A DNA stretch of 64,000 nt, taken from NCBI RefSeq assembly GCF_943371865.1, contig NZ_CALRWL010000001.1, positions 186,001-250,000 on the forward strand, written 5' to 3'. The DNA is from Azorhizobium sp943371865 (lineage in GTDB: Bacteria > Pseudomonadota > Alphaproteobacteria > Rhizobiales > Xanthobacteraceae). The translations under genes were made by a program, and so were the position numbers. Shown here piece after piece: positions 1 through 8,046 of the stretch (the stretch's first letter is position 1; each line of letters begins with the position of its first letter). The notes beneath the pieces are model-generated. The model worked only from the letters and a program-made list of their open reading frames with translations, was not told the DNA's origin and ran no database searches.

Positions 1-2
1 AG

Positions 3-1577
3 GGGTTCAACACCATTCGTCTGCCCTTCTCCAGCGACATGCTGCACCGGACCGGACAGGCCGGCAGCATCGACTACAGCAAGAACCCGGATCTGGCCGG
101 CCTCACCTCCCTGCAGGTGATGGACAAGATCGTCGAGTATGCCGAAGAGATCGGCATCAAGATCATCCTCGACCACCACCGCAGCAGCGCCGGCGACGGC
201 ACCTCGTCCAATGGCCTGTGGTACGATAGCAGCCACTCGGAAGCCTCCTGGATCGCCGACTGGCAGATGCTGGCCACCCGCTACGCGGACAACACCGCGG
301 TCATCGGCGCCGACCTGCACAACGAGCCCTATAACGGCACCTGGGGCGACGGCGGCACCAATGACTGGGCGCGGGCGGCGACGGACGCCGGCAATGCCAT
401 CGGCGAGGTCAATTCCAACTGGCTGATCTTCGTCGAGGGCATCGGCACCTATCAGGGCCAGAGCTATTGGTGGGGCGGCAATTTGATGGGGGTGCGCGAC
501 CATCCCATCGAGCTGGAGGTGGACAACAAGCTGGTCTATTCGGCCCACGACTACCCCAACTCGATCTATGAGCAGTCGTGGTTCCAGAGCGCCGACTTTG
601 CCGAGGACCTGCCGGCCAAGTTCGACCAGATGTGGGGCTTCATCTACAAGGAGGAGATCGCCCCGGTTTACATCGGCGAATTCGGCACCAAGCTCACCGA
701 TCCCAAGGACGTGGCCTGGTTCGAGGTCATCACCGCCTATCTCGGCGGCGACTTCAACAATGACGGCGTCAAGGACACCGCCGAGGGCGAGCATGGGCCG
801 AGCTGGACCTTCTGGTCCTGGAACCCCAACTCCACCGACACCGGCGGCATCCTGCAGAACGACTGGACCTCGGTGAACGAGAACAAGATGGTCTATCTCA
901 CCCCCATCGAGTCGCCGTTCCCGGCGCTGGACGGCAGCGGGGAGACCCCGGCGGGCGTCTATGCGGAGTTCCAGGTCACTTTGTCGGAAGCCTCAACGGT
1001 CGCCGTAAGTGTCGAGTATCATACAGTGGCATCGGACGCGGCTTCCGCGGCGGATTTCACTGCCACAACCGGGACCGTGGTGTTCCAGCCGGGCGAGACC
1101 ACCAAGGTGATCTCGATCGCCATCACCGCCGACAAGGTGGCGGAGGCAACCGAGCATTTCGCCGTAGTGCTTAGTAATCCCGTGGGAATTACCATTGCGG
1201 AGGAAACCGGGACCGGCACCATCCTGGACACTGACGGCACCACCACCACCCCGACGACCCCCACCACGCCGACCACGCCCACGGACGCGGATCTGCATGG
1301 AACACTCACGGTGGTCGATGCGTGGAATAGTGGGTTCAACGCGAGTATTTCCGTCCATAACGACGGAACCATCCCCACCACGGGATGGCAGGTGAAGCTG
1401 GAAATGACCAACGAGATTTCCAGCATCTGGAACGCCGAAATCGTCTCCCACGACGCCGACGGCTATGTGATCCGCAACGCCGCCTGGAACGGCACCGTGG
1501 GGGCCGATGCGGACATCAGCTTCGGCTTCACCGGCACTGGAACGCTGGATGCCAGCCATGTGGGGCTGATCTTCTGA
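3..1577 (+). CDS. Modular endoglucanase (GH5 - Calx-beta - CBM2), 5' end cut by window
   Basis: Secreted beta-1,4-glucanase (cellulase), truncated at its N-terminus because the frame is open from base 3. The GH5 fold is recognised from GFNTIRLPF at the very start, the acid/base Glu in HNEP (bases 324-326) and the nucleophile Glu in IGEFGT (bases 678-680). After the catalytic domain (to about base 930) comes a Calx-beta module (about 950-1230), then a Pro/Thr linker (about 1230-1285) and a C-terminal CBM2-type cellulose-binding domain containing GWQVKLEM and FGFTGTG, which ends the protein. The order catalytic domain, Calx-beta, PT linker, CBM is typical of secreted polysaccharidases. A hairpin follows the stop. 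The next gene is convergent, so this is a separate transcription unit. Domain calls are confident; exact substrate preference is inference. Confidence 0.9.
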   Translation, partial: GFNTIRLPFSSDMLHRTGQAGSIDYSKNPDLAGLTSLQVMDKIVEYAEEIGIKIILDHHRSSAGDGTSSNGLWYDSSHSEASWIADWQMLATRYADNTAVIGADLHNEPYNGTWGDGGTNDWARAATDAGNAIGEVNSNWLIFVEGIGTYQGQSYWWGGNLMGVRDHPIELEVDNKLVYSAHDYPNSIYEQSWFQSADFAEDLPAKFDQMWGFIYKEEIAPVYIGEFGTKLTDPKDVAWFEVITAYLGGDFNNDGVKDTAEGEHGPSWTFWSWNPNSTDTGGILQNDWTSVNENKMVYLTPIESPFPALDGSGETPAGVYAEFQVTLSEASTVAVSVEYHTVASDAASAADFTATTGTVVFQPGETTKVISIAITADKVAEATEHFAVVLSNPVGITIAEETGTGTILDTDGTTTTPTTPTTPTTPTDADLHGTLTVVDAWNSGFNASISVHNDGTIPTTGWQVKLEMTNEISSIWNAEIVSHDADGYVIRNAAWNGTVGADADISFGFTGTGTLDASHVGLIF

Positions 1578-1612
1578 GCGGGCGGTTTCAGCGCCCCTGA
1601 CAGGCAACATCG

Positions 1613-1639
1613 CAGCGCCGGGCCTTGGGTCCGGCGCTG
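1613..1639. terminator. Stem-loop between convergent cellulase and IclR genes
   Basis: CAGCGCCGG at 1613-1621 pairs with CCGGCGCTG at 1631-1639, and inner bases can extend the stem. It lies 36 bases after the cellulase stop and 28 bases from the stop of the convergent regulator, so it could serve both. There is no clear T-run. Confidence 0.55.
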
Positions 1640-1666
1640 TCGTAACAGGCTGAAAATACGATAGAT

Positions 1667-2440
1667 TTAGACGATCCGACGCAGGTCGTCCTGGGCTTTG
1701 AGCAATGGGGGCAGCAGCTTTTCCGGCATGTCCGCCAGGCTCATCCGGGCCGCCTGGACGCCCACATTGATGGCGCACACGATCCGCCCCTGGCTGTCGA
1801 ACACCGGCACCGCCAGCGAGCGCAGCCCCAGCTCCAGTTCCTCGTCATTGACCGCATATCCGCTCTCCCGCACGGCGGCGATGGCCGCCCGCAGAAGGCT
1901 TTCGGTGGCCTGGGTCTTGGGCGTGCGCCGCTCCAGCTTGGCGGTGGCGAAATAGCGGCTCAGCCCCAGCTCGTCATACTGCCCCAGAAGCACCCGCCCC
2001 AGCGAGGTGCAATAGGCCGGCAGCCGGGTGCCGACCCCCAGCCCGATGGACATGATGCGCTTGGTGGCCGAGCGGGCGATATAGACAATTTCGGTGCCGT
2101 CCAGGATCGCCGCGGACGAGGATTCCCCCGTGATTGCAGATATTTGCTCCAATGAGGGCTGAAGGCGCGCGGGCAAGGGCGAGGACGAGACATAGGCATA
2201 GCCCAGCCGCAGGATGCGCGGGCTGAGCGAGAAGAACTTGCCGTCGAATTCCGCATAGCCGAGCTTGGTCAGGGTCAGCAGATAGCGCCGCGCCGCGGCG
2301 CGCGTCAGGCCGGTAATCTCGGCCGCTTCCGACAGCGACAGCCGCGGGCGCGCCTCGTCGAACGCCTCGATGATGGCGAGCCCCTTCTCCAGTCCGCCGA
2401 CCATGTCGCGCGGGTGGAAATCCACCGTGCCGTTCGTCAT
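1667..2440 (-). CDS. IclR-family transcriptional regulator (PcaR/PobR type)
   Basis: DNA-binding regulator of aromatic catabolism. The N-terminal winged helix (about residues 13-75) contains LSLSEAAEITGLTRAAARRY. The C-terminal IclR effector domain includes GVGTRLPAYCTSLGRVLL and INVGVQAARMS near the end. These match the PcaR/PcaU/PobR branch, whose members sense beta-ketoadipate-pathway intermediates. I chose the ATG at 2440 (257 aa); the frame could extend to 2485, but that would place the coding region inside the operator. The gene is divergent from the CoA-transferase/hydroxyquinol operon, and two identical TGTGCG-N5-CGCACA sites lie between them, so it very likely controls that operon and itself. 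Its effector is unknown; 3-oxoadipate or hydroxyquinol would be plausible guesses. Confidence 0.9.
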   Translation of the reverse strand: MTNGTVDFHPRDMVGGLEKGLAIIEAFDEARPRLSLSEAAEITGLTRAAARRYLLTLTKLGYAEFDGKFFSLSPRILRLGYAYVSSSPLPARLQPSLEQISAITGESSSAAILDGTEIVYIARSATKRIMSIGLGVGTRLPAYCTSLGRVLLGQYDELGLSRYFATAKLERRTPKTQATESLLRAAIAAVRESGYAVNDEELELGLRSLAVPVFDSQGRIVCAINVGVQAARMSLADMPEKLLPPLLKAQDDLRRIV

Positions 2441-2467
2441 CGCAAGCCGTGCCTTGGTGTCCTGATT

Positions 2468-2484
2468 TGTGCGAATAACGCACA
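2468..2484. promoter_or_regulatory. Operator 1, TGTGCG-N5-CGCACA (probable IclR site)
   Basis: TGTGCG (2468-2473) and CGCACA (2479-2484) form an inverted repeat. An overlapping perfect 10-base inverted repeat, AATAACGCAC / GTGCGTTATT, spans 2474-2496. The site is upstream of the IclR start at 2440. The same sequence pattern recurs at 2556-2572. Confidence 0.65.
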
Positions 2485-2508
2485 ACGTGCGTTATTTTGC
2501 AAATACTG

Positions 2509-2537
2509 TTGACGACACCCCGGACTCCTCCCATTCT
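2509..2537 (+). promoter_or_regulatory. Probable sigma-70-like promoter of the hydroxyquinol operon
   Basis: A -35 box TTGACG at 2509-2514 is followed after 17 bases by CATTCT at 2532-2537, a weak -10. It lies between the two TGTGCG-N5-CGCACA operators, which would let a regulator bound at both act on it. Confidence 0.45.
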
Positions 2538-2555
2538 GAGCTGAATAGCGAACTA

Positions 2556-2572
2556 TGTGCGATATGCGCACA
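2556..2572. promoter_or_regulatory. Operator 2, TGTGCG-N5-CGCACA (probable IclR site)
   Basis: TGTGCG (2556-2561) and CGCACA (2567-2572), with the same arms and spacing as the site at 2468-2484. It lies just downstream of the predicted promoter, before the ribosome binding site of the CoA-transferase. Confidence 0.65.
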
Positions 2573-2587
2573 AGTTGGGAGGCGCGG

Positions 2588-3445
2588 TTGGTTCAGTTCC
2601 TCACTTTGTCCGAGGCGGTGGAAGCCTGCCTGAAAGACGGTGACACCGTCGCCATGGAGGGGTTCACCCACCTCATTCCCCACGCCGCCGGCCATGAGGT
2701 GATCCGCCAGGGTCGCCGCCACCTCACCTTGATCCGCATGACCCCGGACCTGATCTATGACCAACTGATCGGCGTGGGCGCGGCGGACAAATTGGTGTTC
2801 TCCTGGGGTGGAAATCCCGGTGTCGGCTCCCTGCATCGCCTGCGCGACGCGGTGGAAAACCAGTGGCCGCAGCCGCTGGCGCTGGAGGAGCACTCCCATG
2901 CCGCCATGGCCAATGCCTATGAGGCCGGCGCGTCCAACCTGCCGTTCGCGGTGTTCCGCGGCTATAAGGGCGTGGACCTGCCAAAGGTGAATCCGCTCAT
3001 CCGCTCAGTGACTTGCCCCTATACCGGTGAGGAATTGGCCACGGTCCCGGCGATCCGCCCGGATGTGGCCATCATCCACGCTCTGCGCGCCGACCGGGCC
3101 GGAAACGTGCTGCTGGAAGGCATTGTCGGGGTGCAGAAGGAGGCGGTCCTGGCCGCTCGCCGCGCCATCGTCACCGTGGAAGAGGTGGTGGACGATTTCG
3201 GCCCCCGCTCCCCCAATGCGGTGATCCTGCCGCACTGGACCATTGCCGCCATCGCGGTGGTGCCGGGCGGAGCCTACCCCTCCTATGCCACCGGCTATTA
3301 CAAGCGGGCCAATTCTTTCTACAAGGCCTGGGACGCCATCTCCCGCGACCGCGACACCTTCCTGGCCTGGATCCGGGAGAATGTCCTCGCCAAGCGCCCG
3401 GAGCATTTCGCCCAACTGGTGCGCCGCGCACCGCAAGCGGCCTGA
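2588..3445 (+). CDS. CoA-transferase alpha subunit (3-oxoadipate / glutaconate CoA-transferase type)
   Basis: Alpha subunit of a class I CoA-transferase. In this operon it most likely activates 3-oxoadipate with succinyl-CoA as donor, in the cytoplasm with the next gene as beta subunit. Recognisable blocks are DGDTVAMEGFTHLIPHAAGHE near the N-terminus, FSWGGNPGVGS, and a GctA-like C-terminal half. I chose the TTG at 2588 because GGGAGG (2577-2582) precedes it by five bases. An upstream ATG at 2555 in the same frame would put the operator palindrome inside the gene and has no ribosome binding site. The protein is 285 residues from this start. First gene of the operon; the beta subunit follows after 16 bases. 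Confidence 0.85.
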   Translation: MVQFLTLSEAVEACLKDGDTVAMEGFTHLIPHAAGHEVIRQGRRHLTLIRMTPDLIYDQLIGVGAADKLVFSWGGNPGVGSLHRLRDAVENQWPQPLALEEHSHAAMANAYEAGASNLPFAVFRGYKGVDLPKVNPLIRSVTCPYTGEELATVPAIRPDVAIIHALRADRAGNVLLEGIVGVQKEAVLAARRAIVTVEEVVDDFGPRSPNAVILPHWTIAAIAVVPGGAYPSYATGYYKRANSFYKAWDAISRDRDTFLAWIRENVLAKRPEHFAQLVRRAPQAA

Positions 3446-3461
3446 GGGAGGCATGAGCGCC

Positions 3462-4241
3462 ATGGCCCAGACCCCCGCTACCCCGTCCGAGATCATGACC
3501 ATCGCCGCCGCCCGGGCGCTGCGCAATGACGATGTCTGTTTCGTCGGCATCGGTGCCCCCTCCGCCGCCTGCAATCTGGCGCGTCTCACCCATGCGCCGG
3601 GCATCACCTTGATCTATGAATCCGGCACCATCGACACCAAGCCCGAGGTTCTGCCGCTGTCCATCGGTGACGGTGAGCTGTGCGACACCGCTTTGACCAC
3701 GGTCTCGGTGCCGGAGATGTTCCGCTATTGGCTGCAGGGCGGTCGGATTACCGTCGGCTTTCTGGGTGGGGCGCAGATTGACCGCTTCGCCAACCTCAAT
3801 ACGACGGTGGTGGGGGACTATCATCATCCCAAGGTTCGCCTGCCCGGCGGCGGCGGGGCGCCGGAGATCGCCACCAATTGCGGCGAGATCTTCATCACCA
3901 TGGCCATGGGCAAGCGCGCCTTCGTGCCGGAACTGCCCTTCATCACTTCCTATGGCCACGGTACCGGCGGCACCGCCCGCAGGGATCTGGGCGTGACCAC
4001 CAAGGGACCGACCCGGGTGATCACCGACCTGTGCGTGTTCGAGCCGAACCCGGTGACGCGGGAACTCACCGTCACCAGCCTTCACCCCGGCGTCACGGCG
4101 GACCAGGTGCGGGCCGCATGCGGCTGGCCGGTGATGTTCGCGGACTCCGTGGGGGAGACGCCGCCCGCAACCCCCCAGGAACTGGACGTGCTGCGGGCCC
4201 TGGACGAGCGCACCCGCCGCGCCCACGGAGCCGACGCGTGA
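3462..4241 (+). CDS. CoA-transferase beta subunit
   Basis: Beta subunit partner of the preceding gene (259 aa from the ATG at 3462). It has the family pattern of a short acidic SIGDGELCDTA block followed by the glycine-rich segment LPGGGGAPEIATNCGE; the catalytic glutamate normally sits in the first part of this subunit (YESGTIDTKP). The start at 3462 is chosen because GGGAGG at 3446-3451 is 10 bases upstream; a second in-frame ATG at 3453 is only one base from that site. The stop overlaps the GTG start of the thiolase (GTGA), suggesting coupled translation. The natural substrate is inferred to be 3-oxoadipate from the neighbouring maleylacetate reductase and thiolase. Confidence 0.85.
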   Translation: MAQTPATPSEIMTIAAARALRNDDVCFVGIGAPSAACNLARLTHAPGITLIYESGTIDTKPEVLPLSIGDGELCDTALTTVSVPEMFRYWLQGGRITVGFLGGAQIDRFANLNTTVVGDYHHPKVRLPGGGGAPEIATNCGEIFITMAMGKRAFVPELPFITSYGHGTGGTARRDLGVTTKGPTRVITDLCVFEPNPVTRELTVTSLHPGVTADQVRAACGWPVMFADSVGETPPATPQELDVLRALDERTRRAHGADA

Positions 4242-5446
4242 GCGGGCCGGACGTCTATCTCTGCGGCTTCGCCCGCACCCCCATCGGCCGTTCTGGCGGC
4301 GCGCTGGCCAAGGTGCGGGCCGACGATCTGGCCGCGATGCCTATTCGTGCGCTGATGGCGTCACACGCCGGTCTCGGCGAGGCGGTGGACGAGGTGTTCC
4401 TGGGCTGCGCCAACCAGGCGGGCGAGGACAATCGCAACGTGGCGCGCATGGCCCTGCTGCTGGCCGGCTTGCCGCAGAGTGTGCCGGGAGTGACGCTGAA
4501 CCGCCTGTGCGCCTCCGGGCTGGATGCGGTGGGTGCGGCGGCGCGGGCAATCCGGGCCGGCGAGATCGATCTGGCCATCGCTGGCGGCGTGGAAAGCATG
4601 ACCCGGGCGCCGTTCGTCATGGGCAAGGCCGAGACCGCGTTCCAGCGCAGCGCCGAGATCCATGACACCACCATCGGCTGGCGGTTCGTGAACCCGGCCA
4701 TGCGGGCGCTCTATGGCGTGGATGCCATGCCCGAGACCGGCGAGAATGTCGCGGACGAGTTCCAGGTGAGCCGCGCCGACCAGGATGCCTTCGCCTTGCG
4801 CTCGCAGCAGCGGGCCGGGCGGGCGGCGCAGGCGGGGTTCTTCGACGGCGAGATCATCCCGGTCACGGTGCCGGATCGCAAGGCCCCGGTGGTGGTGTCC
4901 GCCGACGAGCATCCCCGCCCGGATACGACCATCGAGACCTTGGCCAAGCTCAAGCCCATCGTGCGCGCCGATGGCACCGTGACCGCCGGCAACGCCTCCG
5001 GGGTCAATGACGGTGCGGCGGCGCTGCTGCTGGCCTCCGCCGATGCAGTGGCCCGCCATGGGCTGACGCCCATGGCCCGCGTCCTCGGCATGGCTTCTGC
5101 AGGGGTGGCGCCGCGCCTCATGGGCATGGGGCCGGTGCCCGCGGTGCAGAAGCTGGAGGCGCGCCTGGGCATCGCCGCCAAGGATTACGACGCCATCGAG
5201 CTGAACGAGGCTTTTGCCAGTCAGGCGCTGGCCTGCCTGCGCCAACTGGGCATCGCCGACGATGCGGCGCATGTGAACGTCAACGGCGGCGCGATCGCGT
5301 TGGGCCATCCCTTGGGCATGTCCGGTGCCCGCATCGCCGGCACCGTGGCGCGCCAACTCACGGTGAGCGGCGGTCGATATGGCCTTGCCACCATGTGCGT
5401 GGGGGTGGGCCAGGGCGTCGCTCTGGCACTGGAACGTGTGACTTAA
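4238..5446 (+). CDS. pcaF: Thiolase, probable 3-oxoadipyl-CoA thiolase (PcaF type)
   Basis: Cleaves 3-oxoadipyl-CoA with CoA to succinyl-CoA and acetyl-CoA, the last step of the beta-ketoadipate route. The 402-residue length is normal for degradative thiolases. The nucleophilic cysteine is Cys91 in NRLCASGLDA. The second motif NEAFASQ, the catalytic His in GGAIALGHPLGMSGAR and the C-terminal Cys in MCVGVGQG are all present. The start is GTG at 4238, overlapping the previous stop, with ACGGAG just upstream; the longer open frame upstream belongs to another reading frame of the CoA-transferase gene. The gene symbol rests on context with the CoA-transferase and maleylacetate reductase; a general acetyl-CoA acetyltransferase is the alternative. 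Confidence 0.87.
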   Translation: MSGPDVYLCGFARTPIGRSGGALAKVRADDLAAMPIRALMASHAGLGEAVDEVFLGCANQAGEDNRNVARMALLLAGLPQSVPGVTLNRLCASGLDAVGAAARAIRAGEIDLAIAGGVESMTRAPFVMGKAETAFQRSAEIHDTTIGWRFVNPAMRALYGVDAMPETGENVADEFQVSRADQDAFALRSQQRAGRAAQAGFFDGEIIPVTVPDRKAPVVVSADEHPRPDTTIETLAKLKPIVRADGTVTAGNASGVNDGAAALLLASADAVARHGLTPMARVLGMASAGVAPRLMGMGPVPAVQKLEARLGIAAKDYDAIELNEAFASQALACLRQLGIADDAAHVNVNGGAIALGHPLGMSGARIAGTVARQLTVSGGRYGLATMCVGVGQGVALALERVT

Positions 5447-5518
5447 GACCGACTGTCCGCAAGGCCAGTTTTCGCGACGGGTCGAAGATGCCCGCGTGAT
5501 GGAATGGGAGGATCGACC

Positions 5519-5578
5519 ATGCCGCAGGCCTCAGGCCGGCAGCGCCCCCGTGCGCCTGCCGCCAGGAGGGTCCGTTAA
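5519..5578 (+). CDS. Candidate 19-codon leader peptide, translationally coupled to maleylacetate reductase
   Basis: A small open frame of 19 codons rich in Arg, Pro and Ala (MPQASGRQ, ending RRVR). GGGAGG (5506-5511) lies seven bases before its ATG, and its TAA overlaps the ATG of the next gene by one base (TAATG). No known peptide family is recognised. The well-placed ribosome binding site and stop-start overlap suggest it is translated and couples expression of the reductase, although the reductase also has its own AGGAGG. It could equally be a fortuitous frame in a 131-base spacer. Confidence 0.35.
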   Translation: MPQASGRQRPRAPAARRVR

Positions 5579-6642
5579 TGGACCCGTTCGTCTATGATGC
5601 CCTACCCAACCGGGTGGTGTTTGGTGCTGGCACGCGCACCCAGCTGGCCGCCGAGCTGGAGCGGCTGGGGTGTCGGCGCGCTTTGGTGCTGGCGACCCCG
5701 CAGCAGGAGGCGCAGGCGCGCGACATCGCGGCCCTGGCGCCGGATCGCATCGCCGGCATCCACACCGGCGCCCGCATGCATACGCCGGTTGATGTCACCG
5801 AGGCTGCCCTGTCGGTGGTGCGGGAGCTGAACGCTGACGCCACCGTCGCGATCGGCGGCGGCTCCACCACCGGCTTGGGCAAGGCCATCGCCCTGCGCAC
5901 AGACCTGCCGCAGATCTGCCTGCCCACCACCTATGCCGGCTCGGAGATGACCCCCATTCTGGGCGAGACCGCGGGCGGGGTGAAAACCACCCAGCGCACC
6001 CTGAAGGTGCTGCCGGAAGTGGTGATCTATGACGTAGATCTCACGCTGACCCTGCCGGCCAGCCTGTCCGCCACCTCCGGCCTCAATGCCATCGCCCATG
6101 CGGTGGAGGCGCTTTATGCCAAGGACCGCAACCCCATCATTTCGCTGATGGCGGAGGAAGGCATTCGGGCGCTGTCCGGCGCGCTGCCGCGCATCATGGA
6201 CGATCCCGCCGATGGCGAGGCCCGGGCGGCGGCGCTTTATGGGGCGTGGCTCTGCGGCCTGTGCCTCGGCTCCGTGGGCATGGCGCTGCATCACAAGCTC
6301 TGCCACACGCTGGGCGGCACCTTTGACCTGCCCCACGCCGAGACCCATGCGGTGGTGCTGCCCCATGCCGCCGCCTATACGGCGCCTGCGGCACCAGAGG
6401 CCATGGGCCGCATCGCCCGCGCCCTTGGGGCACAGGATGCGGCGCAGGGGCTGTTCGATCTGTCCGGGCGGCTGGGCGTCAAGCAAGCGCTGCGCGATCT
6501 CGGCATGCCGCAGGACGGCATCGAGCGAGCGGCGGATCTGGCGGTGCGGAACCCCTATTGGAACCCGCGCCCGATCGAGCGCGGAGCGGTGCGTGATCTG
6601 ATCGCGCGGGCCTGGGCGGGCGACCGCCCGCTGGCATCCTAG
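5578..6642 (+). CDS. Maleylacetate reductase (iron-type alcohol dehydrogenase family)
   Basis: NAD(P)H-dependent reduction of maleylacetate to 3-oxoadipate, downstream of hydroxyquinol ring cleavage. The 354-residue protein has the family N-terminus VVFGAGTRTQLAAELERLG, the dinucleotide-binding GGGSTTGLGKAIAL and PTTYAGSEMTPILGET. The metal-site histidine region includes GLNAIAHAVEALY, HHKLCHTLGGTFDLPHAETH and LPHAAAYT. It is 131 bases after the thiolase and shares one base with the stop of a candidate leader peptide; AGGAGG sits eight bases before the ATG. Together with the intradiol dioxygenase (8951-9835), CoA-transferase and thiolase it completes hydroxyquinol to succinyl-CoA plus acetyl-CoA. 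The function is well supported by motifs and context. Confidence 0.92.
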   Translation: MDPFVYDALPNRVVFGAGTRTQLAAELERLGCRRALVLATPQQEAQARDIAALAPDRIAGIHTGARMHTPVDVTEAALSVVRELNADATVAIGGGSTTGLGKAIALRTDLPQICLPTTYAGSEMTPILGETAGGVKTTQRTLKVLPEVVIYDVDLTLTLPASLSATSGLNAIAHAVEALYAKDRNPIISLMAEEGIRALSGALPRIMDDPADGEARAAALYGAWLCGLCLGSVGMALHHKLCHTLGGTFDLPHAETHAVVLPHAAAYTAPAAPEAMGRIARALGAQDAAQGLFDLSGRLGVKQALRDLGMPQDGIERAADLAVRNPYWNPRPIERGAVRDLIARAWAGDRPLAS

Positions 6643-6651
6643 GCCGCGATC

Positions 6652-8046
6652 ATGGCCGCACCCCGCATCCTCATCACTGGCGCCACCATCCTCACCATGG
6701 ATGCGAAGCTGGGCGACTTTGCCCGTGCCGACCTGCTGCTGGAGGACGGCCGCATCGCAGCGCTCGCCCCGCGCCTGGAGGGCGTGGATGGTGCCGAGGT
6801 GATCGACGGCACCGGCTGCATCGTCATTCCCGGTCTCATCAACGCCCATATGCACACCTGGCAGACCGGGCTGCGGGGCGCCGCCGCCAATTGGACGCTG
6901 CCAGAGTATTTCCGCCGCATGCATGCGGGCCTCGCCACCCATTTCACCCCAGATGACATCCATATCGCCACCCTGGTGGGCGCGCTGAACCAGATCAATT
7001 GCGGCACCACGACCTTGGTGGACTGGTGCCACAACAATCCCACCGCCGCCCACACCGACGCGGCGGTGGCCGGCTTGCAGGAGAGCGGCATCCGCGCCGC
7101 CTTTTTCCACGGTTCGCCCAAGCCCGATCCCAAGCCCGGACAGCCGCACTTCTCGGAGGTGCCGCACCCGCGCGCCGAGGTGGAGCGCCTGATGCGGGGG
7201 CCACTGGCGGATCGCGATGGTCTGGTGACGCTCGGCCTTGCGATCCTTGGCCCGCACTACGCCACCCTGGACGTGGCGCGGCACGATTTCCGTCTTGCCC
7301 GTGAGTTCGGCCTGGTGGCCTCCATGCACCAGGGCGGTGGGCCGGCCAAGACGCCGGGCGGCTGGCAGGCGCTGATGGACGAAGGGCTGGTGGGCCCCGG
7401 CATCAATATCGTTCATGGCAACGACCTGTCCGACGAGATGCTGGCGCGGCTGGTGGATCTGGGATGCTCGTTCTCGGTGACGCCGGAGAATGAGATGGCC
7501 CAGGGCCACGGGGCGCCGATCACAGGCCGGCTGCGGGCGCTGGGTGCCGCGCCCTCGCTGGGCGTGGACCTGGAATCTGTGCTGTCCGGCGACATGTTCA
7601 CCGTGGCGCGCATGGCCCTCAACACCCAGCGCATGCTGGACAATGCCGAGGGCCGCCGGCGCGAGGGGCAGATCCCCGCCACCTCCAGCATACCGGTGCG
7701 CGAGGCGCTGTCGTGGATCACGCTGGAGGGCGCCCGCATGCTGGGGCAGGAGCACCGCATCGGCTCCCTCACGCCGGGCAAGCAGGCGGACGTGGTGGTG
7801 GTGCGGGCCGATGCCCTGAACATGCAGCCGGTGCACGATCCGGTGGCCTCCATCATCACCCAGACCAGCCTCGCCAATATCGAACATGTGCTGATCGCGG
7901 GGCGGTTCGTGAAGCGGGGCGGGCGGCTCCTCACCCCGCAGCTAGATGCCAAGATCGCAGCGCTCGCCGCCGCCGGGCAACGTCTTGCTGCAGCCATCGG
8001 CCTTGAGGGCCGCAATCAAGAACCCAGGGGAGTGGACGCCGCATGA
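6652..8046 (+). CDS. Amidohydrolase / cytosine-deaminase-like metal hydrolase (TrzA/AtzB-related)
   Basis: A 464-residue metal-dependent hydrolase of the amidohydrolase superfamily, with no export signal and so cytoplasmic. The first metal motif is GLINAHMHTW, followed by CGTTTLVDW, metal-binding histidines in SMHQGG and IVHGNDLSDE, an aspartate motif in LGVDLES, and the C-terminal TPGKQADVVVV. Subfamily resemblance is to chlorohydrolase/deaminase members that remove amino or chloro groups from N-heterocycles. In a hydroxyquinol operon it may deaminate or open the imported substrate before ring hydroxylation, but this is inference. It starts nine bases after the reductase, and its stop overlaps the next start (ATGA). 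A paralogue lies at 17343-18803, also near an intradiol dioxygenase. Confidence 0.82.
   Translation: MAAPRILITGATILTMDAKLGDFARADLLLEDGRIAALAPRLEGVDGAEVIDGTGCIVIPGLINAHMHTWQTGLRGAAANWTLPEYFRRMHAGLATHFTPDDIHIATLVGALNQINCGTTTLVDWCHNNPTAAHTDAAVAGLQESGIRAAFFHGSPKPDPKPGQPHFSEVPHPRAEVERLMRGPLADRDGLVTLGLAILGPHYATLDVARHDFRLAREFGLVASMHQGGGPAKTPGGWQALMDEGLVGPGINIVHGNDLSDEMLARLVDLGCSFSVTPENEMAQGHGAPITGRLRALGAAPSLGVDLESVLSGDMFTVARMALNTQRMLDNAEGRRREGQIPATSSIPVREALSWITLEGARMLGQEHRIGSLTPGKQADVVVVRADALNMQPVHDPVASIITQTSLANIEHVLIAGRFVKRGGRLLTPQLDAKIAALAAAGQRLAAAIGLEGRNQEPRGVDAA

Noticed and set aside
1230..1285. Simple-sequence ACC/ACG tract as a possible regulatory repeat
   Set aside because: It encodes the Pro/Thr linker between the Calx-beta and cellulose-binding modules, which is normal for secreted cellulases.
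2555..2587. Upstream ATG start for the first CoA-transferase gene
   Set aside because: It lies at the start of the operator palindrome and lacks a ribosome binding site, whereas TTG at 2588 has GGGAGG at good spacing.
5602..7887. Long open reading frame on the minus strand opposite maleylacetate reductase and amidohydrolase
   Set aside because: It mirrors the high third-position GC of the real plus-strand genes, has no recognisable domain and is antisense to two strongly supported genes.
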